DNA of 64,000 nucleotides, from assembly GCA_039619475.1 (NCBI GenBank), contig CM077115.1:448001292-448065291 (forward strand). The letters run 5' to 3'. A model generated the notes under the pieces. That model was not told the DNA's origin and did no database searches. It saw only the letters and a list, made by a program, of their open reading frames with translations. Position numbers and translations under genes: made by a program. Positions 23,076 to 33,700 of the stretch are shown here, one piece after another. Source of the stretch: Icerya purchasi. Lineage: Eukaryota; Arthropoda; Insecta; Hemiptera; Monophlebidae. Position 1 is the stretch's first letter. Each line of letters begins with the position of its first letter.

Positions 23076-23689
23076 TTATAGATAAATATACGATGTTTGC
23101 AGTTTTATAAATGATGTACAATTTTTGTAAATTCGTGACAGGCGCATTGCGGGGGCCCAGCTGAATTTCTTTTACATGACTTTTTAGAATATGTGTGATG
23201 CGTGTGAACCTGTAATTCACTTTTTGCTTTATCAAATATGGTTTTGTACTGGTAAGCATGCACACAATAAATCATCTTTGTCTTTGGTGAATTTTGAAGC
23301 AAAGTTAACATGGTTTTTGACAGAAATGATGTCTGTTGATGATGATCTCTATAAAACCATTGACGTCGATTATGGACGAAGATTGTGATAGTCATTGAAA
23401 AGATGTTTAATTTGTCATGTTATTCGCTTAATTTTTTCCAGGACGAATAGTTTGTATTTAGATGATTATTTTACTAGAGAACTAGATGGATGCTGGAAAT
23501 ACGTTTTGCAATTGGACAAAAGCGGGATAATTTTCTTGATCTAGCAGGACTAAATTAAAAGTGTATTTTGTTTGTCGATTGGAGTGTAAAACTCGCGCTC
23601 AAGCTTCCGGGCGAATCCACGGAGGAATCGAATGAAGCACCCAGGTGGATATGTTTGATGATTCCATGTTATATATGGCTAATATGCTT

Positions 23690-24800
23690 GTGGAACGAAA
23701 GACGACTATCCAAAAATACTCCCAAGTAACGGAAATGGTTATCACGGGAGATCGGGCTACTATTTAAGGAGAGACTAACTAAAGAAGGGTCAAAAGGACG
23801 AAGAATAAAGACAACAGTAGCGGATTTGATTGGAGAGATGATAGACACAGATCAATATTGGTTAAAGCGCTTTCCAAAATTGTTAAGTAGTGTTTGCAGC
23901 TGGGAATTAATGATGGGGATACTACGGTGGGTGGAGTAAATGAGGATGTCGTCAGCAAATAAAGTGGGGTAGAAGAGTTTGTTAACAGAGAAGCAGTTTT
24001 AATAAGATAAATGTTAAAAAGGGTTGAGACAAGAGCCCCCTGCGGCAGTCCACCAAAGAGACCAGTCTAGAAGTAGGTTCGAGCGGAGAAAAGAGAATGA
24101 TAGTCCTGGATTGGAAGAAGCTAATGTGACAAGAGCAGAGAAGAAGGATGGAATATTCAAGGAGAGCCGAGAATCGAATAGGCTGGGAAGGCGGACATTA
24201 TCGAAGGCAGCAGTGAGGAATTTTTTATTGATAAAAGATAAATACACATTTGACAAGAAAGCACTGATACAATCGGGAGGGCCGCGCGTCCAGGGCGAAA
24301 ACCAAACATATTATTATTGGGCAATACCCCTTATCGTGCTCAAGCCACCAAACTAGCCGTATATTAATTATACATTCAAACAGCTTTCTGGCACAGGGAG
24401 CAAGAGAGAGATTGGGCGAAAAGAGAAGAAGTTAGGTTTAGGGAATGGGACAACAATGAAAGTATTCCAAGCAGATGGAGACGAGAGAAATGAATTGAAT
24501 AAATTTAAGAGGAACCGAAGAGCGGTATCAGAGAGATTTTTAGAACGAGGAAGGAAATTCTGTCTTTACCAGGAGAGGAATTAGAAGAATTACGTAAGAC
24601 TGCTTCCAATTCAGTGTAGGTAAAAGGAGTGAGTAGGAAATGAGAGGAGGTGAAGGAAGCCGGGATGCGACAGGATTCTTGGAAGCTAGGAACGTAACTA
24701 AGAGATAAATAGAATTCATTTATCCGGGGACAGGATATGATTTGAAAGATGTTGCGCTAAGAAAGATTTGAAAGTGCTCGCCATTTTCCAATTGAAATTA
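23690..24800 (-). pseudogene. I-group reverse transcriptase fragment
   Basis: Minus-strand DNA aligns with family B at about 9890-11000, including the LTAAFDNVRLPSLFDS block (motif A region) at about 24210, the segment before the FADD motif, and the NSF..R region upstream. It is truncated on both sides and broken by many indels. The left end adjoins unassigned DNA and the right end stops near 24800. Confidence 0.8.
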
Positions 24801-24844
24801 TTGTTTTTTTCTTAATGGACTGATCGATACGTCAAAAATTTGTC

Positions 24845-25400
24845 GTGGAACTTGAAGGACAAAAATAAATGAAAATCAGAAAATCGATATTTACATTGAA
24901 CATAACGAGTGCTTTCGAAGACCAAAAACAGTTTTATAAGGTTATATGATACTTTAACGGCACGTTTTAAATAATATTTGAAAGTTATGTTTTTAGTCGG
25001 TGGTGCATTAAAAATTAATTTTTTAAGTCGTTATTATTGCAATGTACATTATATATTTCTTCTTTTAGCATTGATATATTTATTGAGTTTGTACATTTTT
25101 TAATTATTTTTCTTATCATACTAACCTTTAATAATTAACGAATTATAACTATGTATGTGCCCCTACGGATTGTTAAAACATTTTAAATATTGCTAAAAAT
25201 ACCCGAAATAGTTGATGATGGAGTTTGGTGTACTTTTTAAAGGAAAAAAATAAAAGAAAATTGTAAAATTAGCCTTCATCCCTTTGAACGTAACGAGATC
25301 CTTCGAAAGCCGAATAATTTTACAACACAGTTGTTATAAACAGCGTATTTTAAATTAAATTTGAAAATTATGTTTTTAGTCGATGGTGCATTTAAGGTGG
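24845..25400. repeat. Diverged direct repeat of about 160 bp (two copies)
   Basis: Copies at about 24845-25015 and 25210-25395 share AACGTAACGAGATCCTTCGA-type and GTTATGTTTTTAGTCGGTGG-type blocks, with ATGGTGCATT ends, in the same order and orientation. Not recognised as a named family. Confidence 0.65.
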
Positions 25401-25779
25401 AATAGGGCAACAGATCTACCGCCGAAGCTGAGAAAAACTTTCGACAAGCATGGCAACAAGCGATATTCTGGCCAAAAGTTTTATTTTATTTAAACAACAT
25501 TTATTAAACAAATTAATTTAAAAAAAGTAACAATAAATTTTTTGATTACAATTAGAAATGGCAAGAAGTTTTTGAAAATATAAGAAGTATTTAGTTTATT
25601 ACCACCGAAAATATTTTATATTGTATGCGAGAAATTACATTTTAAAACTAGAGGAACGGAACATTTCAAATAGATGAAGAATATTTTTCTAATATTTTAA
25701 GATCTCCAAATGTTGAAGATCAATTTTTATTGTAAGTTTTACGATGGAGTTCACTTGATGATTTCCTATGAAGCAAAAC

Positions 25780-26640
25780 GATTAATAATCCGAAGGATTG
25801 GACCACGAAGCGGGTAATTACTTGAAAGTACGTGTAAAATCTACTGAGATCATTACGGTTTAGGCTTAACGAACACGGACTACTTTTCGACCACAACGGA
25901 ACCACAAAAAACTAGTCGGTTCGTAAGTAATACTATTTTTACACAGGAATGAAAGGAAAACACCTCAATTCAGATGGACCACTTTCTGCCGTCAGTTCTA
26001 ACGGCAGTCGTAACGTGTGGCTGATAATCGGTGGTCGAGTTCAACACGTATTAAGCCACTCGCCTGCCACTTTCTAACCACTCAATGCCGTTGTTGCGTT
26101 GCTGTTGAAATATTGTGGTTCAAACTTGGTCCAACCACAGTATAACCTTAGCAGAACCACAAAGAAGTGGTCGGAAAATGGTCCGAGTGAGTTACGCCTT
26201 AAGCCTTACGGTTCACATGTAGTTAAGAAATGGTGTACGATCGAATACCGTCGCAAATGTATGCCGAATGTTTTCGAGCGCTTTATAGAATCCAGAGGGT
26301 CGATCATTTTCTTAAATGACGTATTTGCCTCGCTAGAGTATGGGCAGACTAAAGAGATGATGAATGCAAGTGACCTCAATTATTATCAACGCTGGTTAGC
26401 ATGGAAACGTGGATTCGAAGAAATAGAATTTGTCTTACTTGCAGCATTTAGCTGACGGTTCTAAATTTTTGAATAATTTAAATATGAATTTTTTTTTTTT
26501 TTAATTAACGTATTCTCACATCCTCTGTTTAAAAGTAAATACTACGTGGCAGTGCAGTTTATTCTTTTTACAAATTCACAAAGTAAAATAATTTAAAATC
26601 CGAAAGGTTAGATCACGAAACGGCCAGTAAGTCCGATCTC
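25780..26640. repeat. Unnamed composite repeat with internal inverted repeat and a 118-codon frame
   Basis: Blocks near 25845-25910 and 26150-26220 are inverted copies of each other (GTGGTCGAAAAGTAGTCCG versus GTGGTCGGAAAATGGTCCG). Outer blocks near 25790-25825 and 26598-26635 are direct copies (AATCCGAAGGATTGGACCAC versus AATCCGAAAGGTTAGATCAC). A small perfect hairpin, CTGCCGT/ACGGCAG, sits near 25987-26008. The plus-strand frame 26099-26455 (118 residues, two Trp-rich segments) overlaps the right arm; it resembles no known family. Confidence 0.5.
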
Positions 26641-26926
26641 GCAGTGTAATGAAACTTGAAAACTAAGGTTACTATGGATATGTATTTCATATTTAAATTA
26701 TAGCTTTGGTTAATTCGAGAAATTTTACGCGTCAGTGATTGTCGGCAATATAGAATAACTTTGTTTAAAACCATTAATTTGTTGTTTTTTTTTGTAGATG
26801 GAAGTAAACCTTCGCATAAATAATCGGTGCAGGATCACGCCCACAGTTAAATTTTAAAAACCAGCCGGAGTGTAAGTAAAAGGTCATCGACGCCTAAACA
26901 TCGCTTAGTTTTGAGCAACGCCTTAA

Positions 26927-27515
26927 TTTTTTTTTTTTTTTTTTTTGGGGGTTCGTTATAAAGACATTGGCCCAAGAAGAGGGGGATGGATGAGAAGCGG
27001 AATCAGATGTTTATGCGATCAGATATGGAAGATAGGAAAGACTCAAGTGCTGGAATGACCGAGGATGATGGCAAGGAGAGGACAAAAGATGCACAATACG
27101 GAGTTGGAAGACCAATTGACAAAAGAGAAGAGTAAAAGGAAGAACGTTCGGAAGCGATAGAGGTGCACTGAAACGAAATGTGATTAGCGTCACCTATAAA
27201 GTTGTGAGTGGAAGGGTGTAGGGGACAGTGAGGAGAAAGGACTAGAGAGATAAGGAAGCAGGGAGCAAATTGTGTCCGAAAAGCGTAGGCGACAGATTGC
27301 AGAAAGAGTTGAACGCCGCAAGGAGGGAAAATTAAAAAACCATGGATAAAACGGTAGATTAGGCTGGATAAAGAGATTGAAGAAATCCGGATTTGAGAAT
27401 GAGGAGGAATACGAGAATTTAACCATAGTTTGGAATGAGCTGAAGTGGAGAGGAGATTAATATTATGAGATGAAAAGACGCTGAGGAATTCACCGGTAGC
27501 CTTAATCACATATTA
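26927..27515 (-). pseudogene. I-group LINE 3' fragment (ORF2 C-terminus and tail)
   Basis: A 20-base A tail (T run 26927-26946) is followed on the minus strand by the last 168 codons of an I-group ORF2: IHGFLIFPPC, CPLHPSTHN, GDANHISFQCTS, SERSSFYSSLLSIGLPTPYC and a terminal SDRINI. It is 5'-truncated within the region after RNase H. The subfamily differs from A and B. Confidence 0.85.
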
Positions 27516-27529
27516 TGGATTATTTCTTT

Positions 27530-30024
27530 CGCCTGTTTTGGTCTACGACTTGAATTTAAATTACGAAAATTTTGTAACGACGTTTTCTGTTCACACTTTT
27601 GTTTTATTCTATTTAGTTTTTTTTTTAGTTTTTTCTGAACTCGGTTTGAAATTTTTATTATTCATTACACGGGGAAGTATGAATTAATAAATAAATATTT
27701 GTAACCTATCCGTTACTTTCGTGCTCTATTCTATTAATTTTTGCATCGTGTAGTTAAAAATAACTACCCTTTGGCTTTTTTTCATCTTTCTGCGCCTCAT
27801 TTTTGCACGTCTAGACCGTTCATCGTGGTATTCTGCGTGGCTCCCGAATAAGCTCTACACTTTTCATGATATTTAATCTTAAGATAGTTTCTCGCCAAAT
27901 TCCTTTCTCTCATTGGCTGATGATATCCACCTTTATTTCACTTCATACGATCTCACGTCTGCAAAAAAGGAACTTAACGATTCCCTATATCAGGATTAAA
28001 TAACACAGTCTCTGATCTACACTTCATTCGTCTAAATTTGCCTATATTAATTTTACTTATTGACCGTTTAATTTTTCTCTGGTAAATTCATCTTTAAATA
28101 ACAATTCGACTTAATAAATAATTTCCGACATCTCGGTTTATTTCTAAATATTGACATTTTTCGAACATATCAATATGCGTCGATACTTAAAACGATTAAA
28201 TCTATTCAAATCTATTTCATCAACAAAAAGAGAAGAGGAGATCCTAGTAGTACTTTGATTATCTTACATAATTCCGCAATATGTTCTAAACTGGATACTT
28301 TTCCTTCGATTTATGGAAACTTCTTCAGATCTGTTCATTGTAAATTGATCGCATACAAAACTTCTCCCTTCGTTTGTGTCTAGGATTCCTTTAAATCAAC
28401 TTCCTAACGTTCCCCGTCTGCCAATTACTTAGGTCTCTCACTTCGGTTACTGTTCTGTTATAAACCATCTTCAAATTTCATTTTTGAAACTTATTCCTTT
28501 ATACCATATCAGAACGGGCGATTTATGTACTTTTAAAAAATACATCTTTCTGATCACGTTTCTAATCATCTTGACAAATGTTTTCCCACGAATTTACAAT
28601 ATAAACTTTTCCATTTTACTTTCGTTTTCCTCCTAACTTATCTGCTTTCTCACCTTTCGCTCTAAAATTTCATCACCGGGTTTTATTGATTAAAAATTGC
28701 TTGATATTATTAATTTTTTATTTCATTTTCCTTTTCTGTCTTCTACTGACGAATGCAAAAGTCTTCATGGGGTTCTGGCATTATTCCTATATCCACTGAC
28801 GGGGCTACTCTGGAAGTTTTAGACCAATTCTAGCTCTTATCATTTTCTTTGCAAAGTCGGTTGCAGTATTACGAGCCGCTCTTTATATTTCTTCTTCTTC
28901 TTCCCGTGTCGGCCAACTTTGGACCACCTAGTTTAAGTTGTCGTTCCTTCTTTCGGCTCTCCAATTTGAAAAATCAATAATTATAAGTATTTTTCTTCCG
29001 CAAACTGCTTGTAAACTGCCGCTAATAAATAAATAAATGGATGTCTAAAAATTGCAGTTACTAATTATAATTATGTTAAAACCGAATTATATTCACATAT
29101 GTACAATATTAATTATTTTGTAACTAAACATAAATTAATTTCATTAAAAACATCTAAAATATTTTGATGAACATTTAAACATTACATAGAGCACATTTAA
29201 ATCGTCTAGTCCGACCGGTTTCGTCTATTTTATGACATATTCATGAACTCATAAATTTATAATCATTTCTGACGCTAATTGTCTTCTGCAAACAATCCAC
29301 AATTTTCGTTTTCTCATCTTCTATATTATCCTATCATTCTTCTTGTTCGTTCAGTTATTTGTAACCCTTCCCAAACTCATCACATTCAGATTGATTACGT
29401 TTACACTCCAGGCCATATTAGTTTGAAGGGAAATAGAAGAATCGACGCGACTTGTCTCGTGCTGCAGCCGTTAATGGTCTCTCCATTTGTCAAATACACC
29501 ACCAATCTTACTTTTAATGTCGAAGAATTTGAGTTTCGTCGGACTCCTTTTAAAATCATTATTCCTTTTATCTTTCTATTCAAATCTTTCTTCCGCCTTA
29601 TTTTTGGCTTCATAATTTTCGTTCCTTATGCCACTACATTATTTTATTTTTATGTCGATTGCGTTTTAATCAAACGAGTGGACTCCTTCACTCATTTCGT
29701 TGTCGTTTTTCGCTTACGGAATTTCCCTATTGTCCTTTGCATTCCCAATGATAAAGAGGAATATGATTCTAATCACTTTTTTTAAGAATGTTCCGTTTTG
29801 TCTTCAGAGCGTTTTTTTTTTTTTTTTTTTTTTTTAGTCCCAACCTGTTGGACTTAACATACCTACTACTTTCAGTACTGCATTCCTTCTTTCACTTGCA
29901 TGATCCTGTGTTACTCCTCCCCTTGGTCCCTTCACTGACTCTATTGATGATCGCAAAATAAGTAATCGAATGTTATTTCTTGTCGAACATATGTCAATTT
30001 GCCCCTTCTCTCGACAAAAAAAAA
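27530..30024 (+). pseudogene. I-group LINE relic, palm to 3' end
   Basis: The plus strand in mixed frames shows SYDLTSAKKELNDS-like sequence near 27945, thumb segments with many stops, RNase H pieces (AKSVAVLRAALYISSSSS near 28850; ISDANCLLQTIHN near 29270; YTPGHISLKGNRRID near 29400) and a degenerate C-terminus. The 3' end at about 29965-30024 (TTTCTTGTCGAACA, then an A-rich tail) matches the end of the relic at 44560-46465. A 24-base T run at 29812-29835 lies inside. A 250-bp segment near 29010-29260 has no counterpart and may be an insertion. Confidence 0.75.
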
Positions 30025-30064
30025 CAAGTGGAATAAAGAAACCTTTTTAAGATGCTTATATGTC

Positions 30065-30070
30065 TTTATT
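30065..30070 (-). promoter_or_regulatory. Polyadenylation signal of the serpin-like gene
   Basis: AATAAA on the minus strand, about 70 bases after the TGA. It places the transcript end just before the convergent I-group relic (ending 30024). Confidence 0.7.
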
Positions 30071-30139
30071 TCTGTAGTATAATCCATTAATATAACAAAA
30101 AAAAAAAGTTCGTTTAATCGTTAAACTAAAGTAATTCAA

Positions 30140-30770
30140 TCATTGCGGACTATAAACTGCGCCGGACAGCAGACTTAAATTAAAGAACTTATCGTATAAG
30201 ACAAATAAGAACGGCCTATTAATTATGATTTCCGGTGGCGGTGTATCTTCAGACACTTTCGTGTCGTAATGAACATCTCGTTCTAACAATAGATGCTCAC
30301 TTGGATTTGTTAAATTTGATATCACCATTTCGGTGCTTACGACACCTGCAGCATTGATTCTAGATTCGAACACATTTAATACCGACTCGTACGTAACATC
30401 ATCTATGTGGATTCTAGAGTCAGTTAAGAGGCTGAAGTCAGCGGCTTGTGGCATGAACGACCGCACCATTCCTAGTATTTGCAGCGCGTTTTTCAAACTA
30501 CTCCGGTATTTAAGGCTAAATTTCGGCACCTTATAGCGAATTCGTGCCGGCTCCGAATACCGAAGCACATCGACATACGTTTCAAGGGGCAGAAAGCTAC
30601 TAAATGTAGAAAGTGGCGACCCCTTGGGAGGTAATATGAAGAAAAGATGATTTCCTTCAGTACATGGAATGCCGATCGATTGAAAATATCCGTTTGAGTA
30701 GTACAGAACATTCTCTTTGTTCTCCATAAAAGGAACTCGTATTTCACTTTTCCCATTGTAAAAGATGCCT
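30140..30770 (-). CDS. Serpin-like gene, coding exon 5 (core and reactive-centre loop)
   Basis: 631 bases after acceptor TTATTTACAG, ending TGA. It encodes GIFYNGKSEIRVPFM, GIPCTEGNHLFFILPPKG, RYKVPKFSLKY, LQILGMVRSF, ADFSLLTDSR, VTYESVLNVFESRINAAG (hinge), a long loop, and NRPFLFVLYDKFF. Against the usual hinge EEGTEAAAAT, this reads ESRINAAGVV: P15 Gly to Arg and P14 Thr to Ile, with Ala kept at P12-P11. The segment between the expected scissile bond and RPF is about 24 residues longer than usual. Confidence 0.88.
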
Positions 30771-33700
30771 CTGTAAATAAAGAGAGTACACAGTTGATTT
30801 CCATTAAATATATAATAAAAAATACATATATATATATATACAAAAAATGAATACGAATTAATTCGCATTTAATGAAACTTTTGTTTAAAAATAATCGGAA
30901 CTAAATTACATCATCGCATTTTCTCGGTTATGTTTTATTCGCGCAGATCAATATAAATTTAAATATTATTTCCCTACATGATGTAACACGTGTCGCTAAA
31001 ATATACATGTAAACCACTGATAAACGTGTATTATTTTGTTATTTCTTTAGATACCACCTTTAAGTTAACTCTTGTGTAGAGAAAATGATCAAAAGCAGAA
31101 AATCAGAATAAAAATTTGCCAACAAACAATGATACCGACGGGTTAACGGATGACGACATTTCGGATAAAGATAAACAATTATGTCAATAAACTTCTTGTA
31201 AATCAGCTTTTTTCTGAAAGTGAAATTAACACAGTGTCAGAAAAAGATTGACGAATGATTTCAACTGAAATTAGAAAGAGTGTGCCGCCAACAATAAAAG
31301 TTAAAACTAGAATCATAAAACGTCGTAAATTCAATTTTAAAGTGTAACCTGAGTTACCAGATCGCTTCGGTAATAGAGATTCTATAATCTATTTTACTTC
31401 ATTTATAAATTCGCTCGTAATAAATTGACGCGCTAATTGAAAAAACGAAATAGTCGATGTAATAAGTTAGTAGCAAGCAGTCAGGAAAATGTTCCTGGAA
31501 AAAATAACTTTAGCAAAGCAGTTCAAGATATATCCATAACATACACTTCCGGCAAACTAGATTTCACTGCATTAGGAGCAATACTTACTGCGAAGATAAT
31601 AACTATTTAAAGGGACAAGAAAATAAATACTCGAAAATTCGGCCATCACGGAAATAAATAAACGATTCTAGAAAAAAAAAGTATACCACCAATGCATCAG
31701 CACGGCACGGACATGACAATTGTCCAACATTACGACAGCATAATTCTAAACAGAATATTTGTATTCAAGGAAAACTAGTAATTCGCATTAGTACGTTACG
31801 GACAGGATGATGTTATAGTGTGTTTATATTGTCTAGAAGGAAGCATACGAGAATTCACAAATAAAATTATTTACGTAAGACAAATTTTTAGGATCAGGAC
31901 GAAGTATATTGCCTTATCGAACTGCGATATTTTGTAAAATATTCTAGCCGGCTAATGGCAATTATAGCATACGTTATTCCCTTAACACATCCCACGTACA
32001 GAACGTTTCTAAAACTGCAACATAATAACTGTTTTTCCACAAGGAGTCCGGAAACATATTTTTATACTCATTTCCTTTTTTTTTAAAAACACATTAGCCA
32101 GAACTGGAGTTAAAAGATAAGAATAGGAGAACACGTATACCAGGGGTGGCCAACACGTCGACCAATCGACCGCAACGGTTTTGAAAGTAGCCCGCGAAGC
32201 TAAAGTTGAACAATTTGCCTTCACTTAAAAGTTAATGTTTGAAAATCTGAATGCGATTGATTATTCTTACCAGAATAGACTATGCAACGTAGCCAGGCAT
32301 ACTGTTTGTATTTATCCCGATGAACAATGCAAGCGAATGTTAACTTTTAAATTAATTGTAGTCGTAACGCATGTGCATGTAAATGGAAATCGCACAAAAT
32401 GACGCAAAATCATGTGCCAGACAGCAAATAATGAGGTTATTACACACGGTTCGTTTGAAGACAAATTTATATGTAATAAGTTTTAATTTAAAATTATGCT
32501 AAGAGAACTTCTGCCACAAATATGCACTCATATTTACAAACTAAAGGTGATTCATATCTTCAACTAAATGATCAATAATGGCTTCTTGATCTTTCTTTGT
32601 TCTGCGATATTATTGAAAAATTACACCAATTAAACCTGCAACTAGAGGGTAAAGGTAAAACAATAATAGAGATGATAAGCATTTTAAAGTCATCTAAAGA
32701 GAAACTAAATATGCTTGCAATTCAATTAAAACGTCGTGATTTAAAGCATTATCAAAATCTAGCTGATGAGTCTAAAAATAAAAAGAATCATACAACAAAT
32801 ATGCCGATATTGTTGCACTGCTTTTAAAAGAATTTGAAAGAAGATTTCTAACATTGAGTGAACTTGAAGATATTGCCAGTTTTTTGTCTTGCTCATTTAA
32901 TGACATCGATGTCGAAAGTGTAGTTCAGAAACTAAACAACTTTCTCGATACTACAAATTTAACAAGCTTTGAAAAAGAAATAATAAATATTAAATGTGAC
33001 ATAAATCTTAAGTCACTGGTTTCAGATTGTAATTTTTGGAAACTGACAAGAAAAGATAAATATCCAAATATATGGACAATTGTTACACGTTTCAATGCCT
33101 TCTCTGGATCAACATATTTATGTGAATCCGCATTTTCATTTATGAATGTGATCGAAACAAGTTACTTTATTATCATCTTTTAAAGCTTGGTCTTCCTGCT
33201 CCTTTCAATGCTCTTTCTTCACCTATTCTCTCAGTTGTTCCTGTTCTAGAAGTATTCCCCTTGATTCCATTGTCGACAAAATAAAAATATAATTTCTATT
33301 CTATTCCATGCATCTATTCCATTTTGCTGGGCTAATGCTCTCCGGTAGCAAACCCCCCCCCCGGGGGGGGGGGTAAAAAAACAAAAAAAAAAACGCAATT
33401 AACAAATCAACATTTGGAATCATGTTTGAGAATTGCCTTAAGTTCATATGAATCAAATTTTGAGAAACTTGCTGCACTTATGCAAGGTCACATTTTTATT
33501 CATTTGCTTATTTCCGGTGTATTTTTTCTAAGTTAATAAGTATTTCATAACGAAAAAAAAAAAAAAAAAAAGTACAATTATTATTTTTTTTCTTTATTTG
33601 CTAAAATTTTTTTGTGTACTTATTTCTTTACATTGTAATTTTTTTTTAAATTTCATAAATATTATTGTGCTTCATATAATAAAAATATATAATCATTTGT

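Noticed and set aside
29812..29835. Long T run as the A tail of a minus-strand retroelement
   Set aside because: I-group coding similarity on the plus strand continues on both sides, so it is more likely an expanded T tract within that relic.
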